A stretch of 44,438 bases of DNA from assembly GCF_023656545.1 (NCBI RefSeq), contig NZ_JAMOKF010000010.1:1-44438 (forward strand), given 5' to 3'. The stretch comes from Micromonospora phytophila (GTDB taxonomy: Bacteria > Actinomycetota > Actinomycetes > Mycobacteriales > Micromonosporaceae). Positions 1 to 8,011 of this stretch are shown here, piece after piece. The notes under the pieces are model-generated. The model saw only the letters and a program-made list of their open reading frames with translations, was not told the origin of the DNA and made no database searches. Each line of letters begins with the position of its first letter. Position 1 is the first letter of the stretch. The translations under genes and the position numbers were made by a program.

Positions 1-2053
1 CCACGTGGGCGGCGACGAAGTCGTCCCGGGCCACCTCGGCGAAGCCGCCCGGCGCGCCCGCGCCGTTGGCCGGATCGGACGCGGCCCAACGGGCCAGCGC
101 GGCGTGCCGTTCGGCCAGCTCGGCCTTGCTCACCCCGGCGTACGCGGCCTCGCGCATCAGCGGGGTGGCGAAGGCGTACCCGGTGCGGGTGCGGTGCAGC
201 ATTCGGCGTTGCAGCAGCTCCTCGACGGCCCGGTCGAGTTCGACGGCGACGACCGCCGCCGGACGCCCGTCCCGGCCGGTCCGCTGTTCGCGCAGCGCCT
301 CCAGCGTGCCGGCGGGCACGGTGTCGCCGACCACCGCCGCGTCGCGCAGCACCGACCGGGCGTCGGCCGGCAGCGCGTCGATGCGGGCGGCCAGCACGGC
401 CGCCAGGTCGCGGGAGAGCAGCCGACTGCCGAGCGAGCCGGGCACCAGCCGCCAGCTGCCCGGGTTCGTGGCGTTCCGCTCCGCGACGGTGGTCAGCGCG
501 CCCCGCTCCATCAGCAGGGTGACCAGTTCGGCCAGGTAGAACGGGTTGCCCTGGGCGGTGGCGAGGAGCCGGTCGGCGTCGGCCTGCGGCAGCCGCCCGC
601 CGCCGAGGTAGCTGGTGAGCAGCCGGGCCGCGTCGGCGCCGCGCAGCGGCGGCAGCGCGTGCACCTCGGCGTCCGCGACCCGGGTCAGCGCCCCGGCGGT
701 ACGCACCAGCTCGGGGCGGCCGAGCAGCATCACCAGCACCGGACCGGTGAGCCGGGACAGGGTCACCCCGAGCGCCCGGATGGTCTCCCCGGTGGCGTCG
801 TGCAGGTCGTCGACGACGACCACCAGGGGCGCCTCCAGGGCGAGGCCGCTGAGCAGGTCGGCGACGGCGTTCGGCACGGTGTCGGCGTCGGCGGTGGGGT
901 GGGCGGTGCCCCACTCGCCCTGGTCGGTCGCGCCGCCGCTGGGCAGCTCGGCGTATCCGAGCAGGGCGAGCAGCTGGTCGGTGGCGACCGGAGCGGGGCC
1001 GGCGCCGGAGCGGGTGAGCCGCTGGCCGAGCCGGCGCAGCCGCTCCTCGACGGCGGGGCGGGTGAGCGCGGTGGCGGCGTCGTTGGGCAGGCCGACGGCG
1101 GCCCGGACCAGGTCGGCCAGGGGCGCGAGCCGGCGTCGCTCGCCGAAGGCGGCGCAGCGGACGGAGAGCACCCGGGCGCCGGTGTGCGCGGCGTACCGGC
1201 CGGCGCCCACGTCGTAGCCGGCGGCGAGGCGTTCCACCTCGGCGGCGAACCGGGACTTGCCGATCCCCGCCTCGGCGGTCATCAGCAGCACCCGGGGCTC
1301 GGCCCGGTCGATCACTTCGGCGAGCCGCCCGGCGATCCGCCCGATCTCGGTTTCCCGGCCGACGAACGGCGCCTCGTCACCGAGGCCGGACCGGGTGCCC
1401 GGGGCGTCCAGGAGACCGAGCAGCTCGTACGCCTCGACCGGCTCGCGCTTGCCCTTGAGCCGCAGCGGGCGCAGCGCCCGCCACGAGGCGACGTGCCGGG
1501 TGGCGGTGGAGGTCCGCGCCCCGGCGTAGACGGCGCCGACGGCGGCGGCGTCGGCCAGCCGGGCGGCGGTGTTCACGGTGTCGCCGATGACCGTGTATTC
1601 GATGGCGGCCTGGATGCCGGCAATCACGTCGCCGGTGTTCAGGCCGACCCGCAGGCCGAGCGGTGCGCCGCCGCCGCGTTCGTCGTCGAGTACCCGGCGG
1701 ACGGCGCGCTGCATGGAGAGCGCGGCCCGCATGGCCCGCTCGGCGTCGTCCTCGTGCGCCACGGGCGCGCCGAAGACCGCCATGATCCCGTCGCCGGTCA
1801 GCTTGTCCACGTGCCCGCCGAAGGTCTTCACGGCGCCGGCCAGGGCGGCGAGCACCCGGTCGGTGACCGCGCCGACCCGTTCCGGGTCGAGGTCCTCCGA
1901 CCAGGAGGTGAAGTCCGAGAGGTCGCCGAAGAGCACGGTGACGACCCGGCGCTCGGCGGCCGGCAACGTCGCGGCGGCCGGCAGCGCGGCACCGCAGTTG
2001 TGGCAGAACCGGGCGCCGGGCACGGCGACGGTTCCGCACACGGGGCAGGTCAC
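1..2053 (-). CDS. Zinc-ribbon class III adenylate cyclase / AAA ATPase, C-terminus outside window
   Basis: The GTG start at 2053 overlaps the stop of the upstream MBL gene (GTGA), so translation is probably coupled. The frame stays open to the left edge, giving about 684 residues. A zinc ribbon with Cys3, Cys6, Cys17 and Cys20 leads into a class III cyclase domain (about 35-215). Metal-binding Asp44 (FGDLSDF) and Asp88 (KLTGDGIMAVFG), purine-selecting Lys84, and Asn161 and Arg165 of VNTAARL are all present. Thr154 sits where many adenylate cyclases have Asp, as in class IIIb enzymes. A P-loop ATPase region follows (AEAGIGKS, Lys266) with an LVVVVDDLHD Walker B-like strand. The likely activity is ATP to cAMP, controlled by the ATPase module; the signal sensed is unknown. 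No membrane segment is visible. Confidence 0.85.
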   Translation of the reverse strand, partial: MTCPVCGTVAVPGARFCHNCGAALPAAATLPAAERRVVTVLFGDLSDFTSWSEDLDPERVGAVTDRVLAALAGAVKTFGGHVDKLTGDGIMAVFGAPVAHEDDAERAMRAALSMQRAVRRVLDDERGGGAPLGLRVGLNTGDVIAGIQAAIEYTVIGDTVNTAARLADAAAVGAVYAGARTSTATRHVASWRALRPLRLKGKREPVEAYELLGLLDAPGTRSGLGDEAPFVGRETEIGRIAGRLAEVIDRAEPRVLLMTAEAGIGKSRFAAEVERLAAGYDVGAGRYAAHTGARVLSVRCAAFGERRRLAPLADLVRAAVGLPNDAATALTRPAVEERLRRLGQRLTRSGAGPAPVATDQLLALLGYAELPSGGATDQGEWGTAHPTADADTVPNAVADLLSGLALEAPLVVVVDDLHDATGETIRALGVTLSRLTGPVLVMLLGRPELVRTAGALTRVADAEVHALPPLRGADAARLLTSYLGGGRLPQADADRLLATAQGNPFYLAELVTLLMERGALTTVAERNATNPGSWRLVPGSLGSRLLSRDLAAVLAARIDALPADARSVLRDAAVVGDTVPAGTLEALREQRTGRDGRPAAVVAVELDRAVEELLQRRMLHRTRTGYAFATPLMREAAYAGVSKAELAERHAALARWAASDPANGAGAPGGFAEVARDDFVAAHV

Positions 2054-2886
2054 GCTTGCTCCAACCCGCTCACCCCGGTGGCGGATTCCCCGGGGTCGAC
2101 GCCGAGGTGTTCCAGCTGTGCGCGGACGGACCATTCGGCGGCCCACCACAGCGACCGGTCGACGTCCGCGTAGACCTTCGCCACCACCTCGGGCGCGGTG
2201 GTGGCGCCCTCGGCGACCGCCGTCCGGACCTGGTCGAGCCGGGCCCGGCGGTGGGCGAGGTAGAAGTCGGCGGCGGCGCCGCAGTCGGCCAGCGCCGGGC
2301 CGTGCCCGGGCAGCGCCGGGATCCCGCGGTACGCCGAGAGCAGCTCCAGGCTGGTCAGGTAGTCACCGAGATGACCGTCGGGATGGGCGACCACGGTCGT
2401 GCCGCGCCCCAGGATGGTGTCGCCGGTGAGGACCACCCGCTCGTCGCCGTGCTCCACCAGGAAACAGACGGAGTCGGCGGTGTGTCCGGGGGTGGGGAGC
2501 AGGTGGATCTCCAACCCGAAGCCGCCGAAGTGCTCGCCCGGGTCGGTCAGCGGTTCGCCGCCGATGGTGTGCGTCGGGTCGGCGGCGAGCACGTGGACAC
2601 CGCCGAGCAGCTCGTGCAGGCGGGCCGAGCCCTCGGTGTGGTCCGGGTGCCCGTGGGTGATCAGCACGAACCCGACCGGCCCGTGCGCCGCGATCGCGGC
2701 CAGATGCTCCTCGTCGGCGGGCCCCGGGTCGACGACGACCGCGTGCTCCGCGCCCGGGACGCGCAGCAGCCAGGTGTTGGTGCCGTCGAGCGTCATCGGC
2801 CCGGGGTTGGGGGCCCGCAGCAGCGTTACCCAGGCCGGGAGCTCGTCGGCGAGCGCCGCCGCCGGCGCGGTGATGTGCCCGGTCAT
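2050..2886 (-). CDS. MBL-fold metallo-hydrolase
   Basis: A 278-residue protein with the metallo-beta-lactamase fold signature THGHPDHTEG, a downstream metal ligand in LPTPGHTADS and the GDTILG segment. It belongs to the glyoxalase II-like hydrolases and resembles Rv3677c of mycobacteria, which has the same neighbours. The substrate cannot be read from the sequence. ATG at 2886 is preferred because a TACGAT -10 box ends 7 bases upstream, which suggests a leaderless transcript. The stop overlaps the start of the cyclase gene by four bases. Confidence 0.85.
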   Translation of the reverse strand: MTGHITAPAAALADELPAWVTLLRAPNPGPMTLDGTNTWLLRVPGAEHAVVVDPGPADEEHLAAIAAHGPVGFVLITHGHPDHTEGSARLHELLGGVHVLAADPTHTIGGEPLTDPGEHFGGFGLEIHLLPTPGHTADSVCFLVEHGDERVVLTGDTILGRGTTVVAHPDGHLGDYLTSLELLSAYRGIPALPGHGPALADCGAAADFYLAHRRARLDQVRTAVAEGATTAPEVVAKVYADVDRSLWWAAEWSVRAQLEHLGVDPGESATGVSGLEQA

Positions 2887-2893
2887 GGCTGCG

Positions 2894-2899
2894 ATCGTA
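2894..2899 (-). promoter_or_regulatory. -10 box of MBL hydrolase gene
   Basis: TACGAT on the minus strand ends 7 bases before the ATG at 2886, consistent with transcription starting at or next to the start codon. No clear -35 element was seen. Confidence 0.4.
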
Positions 2900-2917
2900 C
2901 GGCCCCGCCCGCCACTC

Positions 2918-2994
2918 CCCGCGATCTTGCACGGTCGGCCCCCGGTTCGTGCCGGTTCACGGCTTTTGCCGGGGGCGAAGTGCAAGATCGCGGG
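2918..2994. repeat. Intergenic 15-bp inverted repeat (palindromic element)
   Basis: CCCGCGATCTTGCAC at 2918-2932 is repeated perfectly inverted at 2980-2994. An inner GCCCCCGG/CCGGGGGC pair (2938-2945 and 2969-2976) extends the fold. It lies between the ridA stop and the MBL start and may end ridA transcription. I believe similar GATCTTGCAC palindromes are dispersed in Micromonospora genomes, but this is recollection and only one copy is in this window. Confidence 0.7.
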
Positions 2995-3007
2995 AGACGG
3001 ACGCGGG

Positions 3008-3469
3008 TCAGGCGACCTCGACGATGACCTCGACCTCGACCGGGGCGTCGAGGGGCAGCTCGGCGACGCCCACCGCGGAGCGGGCGTGCCGGCCGGCCTC
3101 ACCGAAGACGGCGCCGAACAGGTCGGAGGCGCCGTTGATGACGCCGGGCTGCCCGGTGAAGCCGGGCGCGGAGGCGACGAAGCCGGTCAGCTTGACGATC
3201 TTGACGACGTTCTCCAGGCCGACCAGCGAGTCCACCGCGGCGAGCGCGTTGAGCGCGCACCGCTGGGCCAGGTCCTTGGCCTGGTCGGCGGAGACGCCGG
3301 CGCCGACCTTGCCGGTGGCGAGCAGCTTCCCCTCGGCGATCGGCAGCTGTCCGGAGACGTACACGTGCTGCCCGGACTGCACGGCCGGCACGTAGCTGGC
3401 CACCGGCGGGACCACCTCGGGCAGCTCGAACCCGAGCTCGGCGAGCTTCGCGTGCGGGCCGTTGCTCAT
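3008..3469 (-). CDS. ridA: RidA family protein
   Basis: A 153-residue member of the RidA/YjgF/UK114 family, which hydrolyses reactive enamine/imine intermediates made by PLP enzymes. This is a longer variant of the family, like Rv3678c. Visible features are the YVSGQLP strand and a conserved C-terminal half ending in VEVEVIVEVA. ATG at 3469 overlaps the stop of the DUF4177 gene (ATGA), so the two are translationally coupled. The usual catalytic Arg near the C-terminus is not clearly recognisable, so enzymatic activity is uncertain. Confidence 0.85.
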   Translation of the reverse strand: MSNGPHAKLAELGFELPEVVPPVASYVPAVQSGQHVYVSGQLPIAEGKLLATGKVGAGVSADQAKDLAQRCALNALAAVDSLVGLENVVKIVKLTGFVASAPGFTGQPGVINGASDLFGAVFGEAGRHARSAVGVAELPLDAPVEVEVIVEVA

Positions 3470-3621
3470 GCCTTCGGCCGCTTCAGGTAGGCGACGAGCT
3501 GCTCCGGGTTCGGTCCGGGAACCACGGAGACGAGTTCCCACCCGTCCTCGCCCCAGTTGTCGAGGATCTGCTTGGTCGCGTGGACCAGCAGCGGGACCGT
3601 GGCGTATTCCCACTTCTGCAT
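3466..3621 (-). CDS. Small DUF4177-type protein
   Basis: A 51-residue protein that begins MQKWEYATVPLL and contains NWGEDGWELVSVVPG, the pattern of DUF4177 proteins. It sits directly before ridA with a 4-base overlap, as Rv3678A does before Rv3678c. GGGAG lies about 10 bases before ATG 3621. Function is unknown; the constant pairing with ridA suggests a shared role. Confidence 0.8.
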   Translation of the reverse strand: MQKWEYATVPLLVHATKQILDNWGEDGWELVSVVPGPNPEQLVAYLKRPKA

Positions 3622-3662
3622 CGGTGGAGGGCTCCCTCGGTGACTTGACTCTTCCGAGGCAC

Positions 3663-3668
3663 AGCCTA
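3663..3668 (-). promoter_or_regulatory. Candidate -10 box of DUF4177-ridA operon
   Basis: TAGGCT on the minus strand, about 42 bases before ATG 3621. It overlaps the stop codon of the upstream gene, so the two transcription units are packed tightly. No convincing -35 was seen. Confidence 0.35.
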
Positions 3669-4151
3669 CGGTCCGGCGGACGGCCGGGGCGCGGGACGCT
3701 GCTCCGGGGCGCTCGACTGTTCCCCGCAGGGCCCGCTGTGCTCGTACGGCTGGGGGCAGCGGGACCGGTTCGGCAGCAGCAGGTCGCAGAAGACCCGGTG
3801 CCGGTTGTTCTGGTCGTCGGCGGTGGAGACGGTCGTCTCCCCGGCGTCGAGTTCGGGCAGGAAGCTCAGCGACGTGGCGACCGTCCCGGCCAGCGCGGTG
3901 GCCGCCGTCAGGTCGGCCACCCGGATCGGCAGGTGGACGACGTAACCGGGCTCCTCCTCGTCCCGGCCGCGTTCGCCGGGGCGGCCGAGCGGCCGCAGCA
4001 CCTCGACCGGTTCGGCGATCCGGCGGTACGACCGCTCGTTCATGGGCAGGCCACCGGGCGCACCCTCGGCCTCACCGGAGGAGCCGGGCCCGGTCCGCCG
4101 CACCCGGTCACCCGGGAACTGGGCTCGAGGGGTGTTGTCCACGTCGCGCAT
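3666..4151 (-). CDS. Hypothetical protein
   Basis: A 161-residue protein with no family I recognise. ATG 4151 is chosen because GGAGG lies 6 bases upstream; an in-frame Met 36 residues later is possible. The first 40 residues are polar and low in complexity. The middle carries an alternating hydrophobic stretch (YVVHLPIRVADLTAATALAG), and the tail has three Cys and many Pro (VFCDLLLPNRSRCPQPYEHSGPCG). There is no signal peptide or membrane segment. Confidence 0.65.
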   Translation of the reverse strand: MRDVDNTPRAQFPGDRVRRTGPGSSGEAEGAPGGLPMNERSYRRIAEPVEVLRPLGRPGERGRDEEEPGYVVHLPIRVADLTAATALAGTVATSLSFLPELDAGETTVSTADDQNNRHRVFCDLLLPNRSRCPQPYEHSGPCGEQSSAPEQRPAPRPSAGP

Positions 4152-4463
4152 GCACTGCCTCCGGGCGTTGTACCTGGTCACGTCATCGCCTTGCGGCCCG
4201 GGACGTCGCCCCGGGACCGGCCCCCCGCGCCGGTGAGAACGTAGGACCGCGGCCGGAGTCCCGCCAACAGGACGCGCACGCCCGGTCACCAGGAGTCACA
4301 TATGCGACACAGGCCTGGTAAGCGATCCGCCCCCACCCCGCCGCCCCGCAGCCGCCCGGATCGACCGCTACCCTTCCGGGCGGACGGGCGTTCAGGGCTC
4401 GCCTCCAGCTCGATCACGCTCGTCGCCAGGGGAGGCGACGACGCCGCACCCCCGGGGGATGAG
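4152..4463. other. Divergent intergenic region
   Basis: 312 bases between two divergent genes. It holds the GGAGG of the left gene, a possible -10 box TACCCT at 4369-4374 for the right gene (about 85-base leader) and the GGGGGA ribosome site just before 4464. No RNA gene or long repeat was seen. Confidence 0.4.
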
Positions 4464-5078
4464 ATGACCCAACCACCCAGCGGTGGCCCGATCGGCTCGC
4501 CGGCCGGCCAGCCGGGCCTTCCGGCCGCTCCCGGCCCCGGCGCCGGCGGGCCCGGGGCGTCACCGACCCAGGACCCGTCGATGATCCCGCCACCCCCCGC
4601 CGGGTACCCGCCGTACCAGGCGCCCGGCGCCCCGAAGAAGAAGCGCGGCGTGCTGATCGCCTCGATCGCCCTGGCCGTGGTCCTGCTGCTCTGCGCGGGC
4701 GGCGGCGTGGTCGCGTTCCTGACGCTGCGCGACACGGAGACCGGCAAGGGCGCCGAGGAGCCCGCGGTGGCGGTCGAGGCGTTCCTCACCGCCGTCTACA
4801 AGGATCGCGACGCCACCAGGGCGGCCAGCCTGGTCTGTTCCTCGTCGCGCGACGAGAAGAAGATCGCCGCGAAGGTGGCCGAGGTGGAGAAGTACGTCTC
4901 GGCCTACCAGAACCCCCGGTTCCGGTGGAGCAGCCCGAGGGTGGACAACCAGACGGGCGACCGCGCCACCGTCACCACCAAGGTCACCATGACCACCGCC
5001 GACGAGAAGGTCGCCGACCAGGATCTGCGGTTCACGGTGGTGAAGAAGACCGGTTGGTGGGTCTGCGAGGTGGCCTGA
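4464..5078 (+). CDS. Membrane-anchored hypothetical protein with Pro/Gly-rich N-terminus
   Basis: A 204-residue protein. About 55 Pro/Gly-rich cytoplasmic residues (GYPPYQAPGAPKKKR) are followed by one transmembrane helix (about 57-82, GVLIASIALAVVLLLCAGGG) and an extracellular domain. That domain begins with AVEAFLTAVYKDRDATRAAS and ends GWWVCEVA, a layout like DUF4878/NTF2-like domains of actinobacterial membrane proteins, with Cys near both ends. ATG 4464 is chosen over upstream ATGs because of the GGGGGA site before it. It lies 26 bases before the first ArsA gene, which has its own promoter. Confidence 0.75.
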   Translation: MTQPPSGGPIGSPAGQPGLPAAPGPGAGGPGASPTQDPSMIPPPPAGYPPYQAPGAPKKKRGVLIASIALAVVLLLCAGGGVVAFLTLRDTETGKGAEEPAVAVEAFLTAVYKDRDATRAASLVCSSSRDEKKIAAKVAEVEKYVSAYQNPRFRWSSPRVDNQTGDRATVTTKVTMTTADEKVADQDLRFTVVKKTGWWVCEVA

Positions 5079-5092
5079 GCCCACCCGGTGGA

Positions 5093-5098
5093 TAGGCT
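5093..5098 (+). promoter_or_regulatory. -10 box of first ArsA-like gene
   Basis: TAGGCT followed by 6 bases and then GTG 5105. No Shine-Dalgarno sequence is present, so the transcript is probably leaderless. Confidence 0.5.
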
Positions 5099-5104
5099 CG
5101 ACGG

Positions 5105-6082
5105 GTGCGAGCAGCTGAGCGGTCGGCCGACCCGGCCGGTACGGAGTGGCCGGCCCGCCTCCACGTGGTGACCGGCAAGGGTGGCACCGGCAAGACCAGC
5201 GTGGCGGCGGCGCTGGCCCTGGCGCTGGCCGCCGGCGGCCGGCGGACGCTGCTGGTGGAGGTCGAGGGGCGCCAGGGCATCGCCCAGCTCTTCGGCACCG
5301 AGCCGCTGCCGTACGAGGAGCGGCACCTGGCCGACGCGCCCGGCGGGGGTGAGGTGCGGGCCCTGGCGGTGGACGCCGAGGAGGCCCTCCTGGAATACCT
5401 CGACATGTTCTACAAGCTCGGTGCGGCCGGCCGGGCGCTGCGCAAGCTCGGGGCGATCGACTTCGCCACCACCATCGCCCCGGGCCTGCGGGACGTGCTG
5501 CTCACCGGCAAGGTGAAGGAGGCGACCACCCGCACCGCCGGCCAGCGGCGCGCGTACGACGCGGTGGTGCTGGACGCCCCGCCGACCGGGCGGATCGGCC
5601 GCTTCCTCAACGTGACCGCGGAGACGGCGAGGCTGGCCAAGGTCGGCCCGATCAAGACCCAGAGCGAGGGGGTCTCCGCGCTGCTGCGCTCCCCGATCAC
5701 CGCCGTGCACGTGGTCACCCTGCTTGAGGAGATGCCGGTCCAGGAGACGGTCGACGCGATCGCCGAGCTGAACCAGCTCGGCTTCCCGGTGGGCCGGGTG
5801 ATCGTCAACGGCACCCGGCCGCCGCTGCCCGTGGGCCGGGCGGTGACCGCGGCCGAGTTGAAGCGGGGGCTGGTCGCCGCCGGGCTGGCGGCGGACCGGG
5901 AGACCGTCGCCGGGCTGGCCGAGGAGGCACGTGACCAGGTGATCCGCCGCGAGCTGGAGGATTCGCTCCGGGGGGACCTGGTGGAGTTGGGGCTGCCGTT
6001 GACCGAGCTGCCGCTGCTGCCCGACGGGGTGGACCGGGCCGGCCTGGACCGGCTCGCCCGGGCTCTCGTCGGGGCCGATTGA
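5105..6082 (+). CDS. ArsA family ATPase, first subunit (BagA/Rv3679-like)
   Basis: A 325-residue ATPase of the ArsA/Get3 group. The deviant Walker A KGGTGKTS (about 25-32) retains the signature Lys. Switch regions DAPPTGRIGRFL and VVTLLEEMPVQETVDAI are visible. The next gene encodes a second, divergent ArsA protein, the arrangement of Rv3679-Rv3680 in mycobacteria, where the pair was named as anion-transporter ATPases. A soluble heterodimeric ATPase is the likely form; the client or ion is unknown. GTG 5105 is supported by the TAGGCT box 6 bases upstream. Confidence 0.85.
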   Translation: MRAAERSADPAGTEWPARLHVVTGKGGTGKTSVAAALALALAAGGRRTLLVEVEGRQGIAQLFGTEPLPYEERHLADAPGGGEVRALAVDAEEALLEYLDMFYKLGAAGRALRKLGAIDFATTIAPGLRDVLLTGKVKEATTRTAGQRRAYDAVVLDAPPTGRIGRFLNVTAETARLAKVGPIKTQSEGVSALLRSPITAVHVVTLLEEMPVQETVDAIAELNQLGFPVGRVIVNGTRPPLPVGRAVTAAELKRGLVAAGLAADRETVAGLAEEARDQVIRRELEDSLRGDLVELGLPLTELPLLPDGVDRAGLDRLARALVGAD

Positions 6083-6127
6083 CTCACACCTGCCCTCGGC
6101 ACGGGCGCGCGGACCGACCGGGCCCGA

Positions 6128-6133
6128 TACGCT
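6128..6133 (+). promoter_or_regulatory. -10 box of second ArsA-like gene
   Basis: TACGCT, 6 bases before GTG 6140, with no ribosome-binding sequence. It implies a separate leaderless transcript for the second ATPase. Confidence 0.5.
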
Positions 6134-6139
6134 CGATTG

Positions 6140-7288
6140 GTGCCTTCCGAAGACGCGGCGCCGCAACTGGACGTCGACCAGATCCTCGCCGATCCGGGCG
6201 TGCGGATCGTGGTGTGCTGCGGGGCGGGCGGGGTGGGGAAGACGACCACCGCCGCCGCGCTGGCGCTGCGGGCCGCGGAGCAGCACGGCCGGCGCACGGT
6301 GGTGCTCACCATCGACCCGGCCCGCCGGCTGGCCCAGTCGCTCGGGCTGACCGAGCTGGACAACACCCCCCGCCAGGTCAAGGGGATCGACGTCGAGGTC
6401 AGCGGCGGTGAGCTGCACGCCATGATGCTGGACATGAAGCGCACCTTCGACGATGTGGTGCTCCAGCACACCGATCCGGCGAAGGCGGCGGAAATCTTCG
6501 CCAACCCCTTCTACCAGGCGATGAGCTCGACCTTCGCGGGCACGCAGGAATACATGGCGATGGAGAAGCTCGGCCAGTTGCACGCCCGGGGCGAGTGGGA
6601 CCTGATCGTGGTGGACACCCCGCCGTCCCGCTCGGCGCTGGATTTCCTCGACGCCCCGGCCCGGCTCTCCCGCTTCCTCGACGGACGGATGCTGCGGCTG
6701 CTGCTGGCGCCGGCGCGTACCGGCGGGCGGAGCATGTTCAGCCTCGTCACCGCCAGCTTCGGGATGTTCTCGAAGGTGGTGCAGAAGGTGCTCGGCGCCC
6801 AACTGCTGACCGACCTCTCCGGCTTCGTCGCCGCGCTCGACTCGATGTTCGGCGGCTTCCGGCAGCGCGCGGAGCAGACGTACCGCATCCTGCAGGCGCG
6901 GGAGACGGCCTTCCTGCTGGTCGCGGCGCCGGAGCCGGACGCGGTCCGGGAGGCCGCCTACTTCGCGGGGCGGCTGCGGGAGGAGAAGATGCCGCTGGCC
7001 GGCCTGGTGGTCAACCGGGTGCACCGCCCGGCGGCGTCCGACCTCGACGCGGCGGAGAGCCTGGCCGCCGCGGAGCGGCTGGCCGAGGCGGGTGGGCACG
7101 AGGGCACCGTCGACGTGCTGCGGGCCCACGCCGCCCTGGCCCAGCAGGCGGTACGCGAGCAGCAGGTGGCGGCTCGGTTCACCGAGGCTTTCCCGGCGGT
7201 GCCGGCGGTGTCGGTGACGGCGCAGCCCGCCGACGTGCACGACGTCGACGGGCTGCGGACGATCGGCGCGGCGATCAGCCGACCGTGA
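6140..7288 (+). CDS. ArsA family ATPase, second subunit (BagB/Rv3680-like)
   Basis: A 382-residue ArsA-like ATPase. The P-loop reads CGAGGVGKTT (about 27-36): the deviant frame is kept, but the signature Lys found in the upstream partner is replaced by Ala. VVLTIDPARRLAQSLG and VVDTPPSRSALDFLDAP are the switch segments. The asymmetry suggests a heterodimer in which the first subunit supplies the trans-acting Lys. GTG 6140 is preferred to the in-frame TTG at 6137 because of the TACGCT spacing. The stop lies only 7 bases from that of the convergent whiB gene. Confidence 0.85.
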   Translation: MPSEDAAPQLDVDQILADPGVRIVVCCGAGGVGKTTTAAALALRAAEQHGRRTVVLTIDPARRLAQSLGLTELDNTPRQVKGIDVEVSGGELHAMMLDMKRTFDDVVLQHTDPAKAAEIFANPFYQAMSSTFAGTQEYMAMEKLGQLHARGEWDLIVVDTPPSRSALDFLDAPARLSRFLDGRMLRLLLAPARTGGRSMFSLVTASFGMFSKVVQKVLGAQLLTDLSGFVAALDSMFGGFRQRAEQTYRILQARETAFLLVAAPEPDAVREAAYFAGRLREEKMPLAGLVVNRVHRPAASDLDAAESLAAAERLAEAGGHEGTVDVLRAHAALAQQAVREQQVAARFTEAFPAVPAVSVTAQPADVHDVDGLRTIGAAISRP

Positions 7289-7295
7289 CCGGCGG

Positions 7296-7616
7296 TCAGC
7301 CGGCCGCGGTGACCAGGATCTTGTCCTTGCCGGTCTTGTCCTTGTCGTTCTTCTTCATGGCCGCCTCGAACATCTTGCGCCAGCTCGTCACCTGCGGGTG
7401 ACGGCGCAGCAGCGCCCGGCGTTCGCGTTCGGTCATGCCGCCCCACACACCGAACTCGATCCGGTTGTCCAGCGCGTCGGCCAGGCACTCGTACCGGACT
7501 GGGCAGCTCCGGCAGATCCGCTTGGCCACGTTCTGTTCGGCGCCCTGTACGAACAACGCGTCCGGGTCCCCGTTCTGACACGCCGCCAGCGACGGCCAGT
7601 CAGTGATCATGCCCAT
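7296..7616 (-). CDS. whiB4: WhiB family Fe-S transcriptional regulator (WhiB4-like)
   Basis: A 106-residue WhiB protein. Cys13, Cys35, Cys38 and Cys44 (C-X2-C-X5-C for the last three) bind a [4Fe-4S] cluster. GVWGGMT at 56-62 is the family turn, and a basic C-terminus (RRALLRRH, KKNDKDKTGKDK) contacts DNA. WhiB proteins act with the primary sigma factor and sense redox state or nitric oxide. The whiB4 assignment rests on position: in mycobacteria whiB4 sits between the two ArsA-like genes and ponA2, exactly as here. Confidence 0.9.
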   Translation of the reverse strand: MGMITDWPSLAACQNGDPDALFVQGAEQNVAKRICRSCPVRYECLADALDNRIEFGVWGGMTERERRALLRRHPQVTSWRKMFEAAMKKNDKDKTGKDKILVTAAG

Positions 7617-8011
7617 GTGTACACGTCCCCCCTTGCAGTACCTACCGACCCCGTCGCGGACCAGCCGGCAATTCCCCCCGGTCGCCCGGCCGGCCTTCCC
7701 CAAGGCGGCACGGACGACATGTGGCGCTGTCGCCGCCACCATCATGCTCTGTAGTCGCCTGATTACGCAACGTTGTCGGCTAAATCCATCATTCCGGACA
7801 ACCCCGGCTTCCCGGGCTCTCGATCGCCGGTTACCCCGCCGGAGTCCGTGAAAACGCTGCGGGTCCCCTCGCAGAAGAGGGAGACTCGGCGCCGGGTTCA
7901 CGCAACCACACACCGGGGGTCGTGCGTTTAGCACAACGAGGTCGGCGCGCGCAGGAAATGGGGAAAGAACGCCCCAGCGCCCCTCGTTCCCTACTCGCGT
8001 ACCCTGTCGAG
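7617..8011. other. whiB-ponA divergent intergenic region
   Basis: 395 bases. It holds a G-rich stretch suitable as the whiB ribosome site, a short CCCTC/GAGGG hairpin near 7867-7882 and the ponA -10 box at its right end. AT content is higher than in the flanks around 7745-7800. I found no further gene. Confidence 0.4.
8000..8005 (+). promoter_or_regulatory. -10 box of ponA
   Basis: TACCCT followed by 6 bases and GTG 8012. This spacing decides the start codon and implies leaderless translation. Confidence 0.5.

Noticed and set aside
5..2173. Long plus-strand open frame (722 codons) over the cyclase gene
   Set aside because: Its product is low-complexity Gly/Arg/Pro-rich sequence, whereas the minus strand encodes a protein with intact cyclase and P-loop motifs. 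It is a GC-bias artefact.
4904..7240. Very long minus-strand open frame (778 codons) opposite the ArsA genes
   Set aside because: No domains and Arg/Gly/His-rich content. The plus strand carries two clear ATPases.
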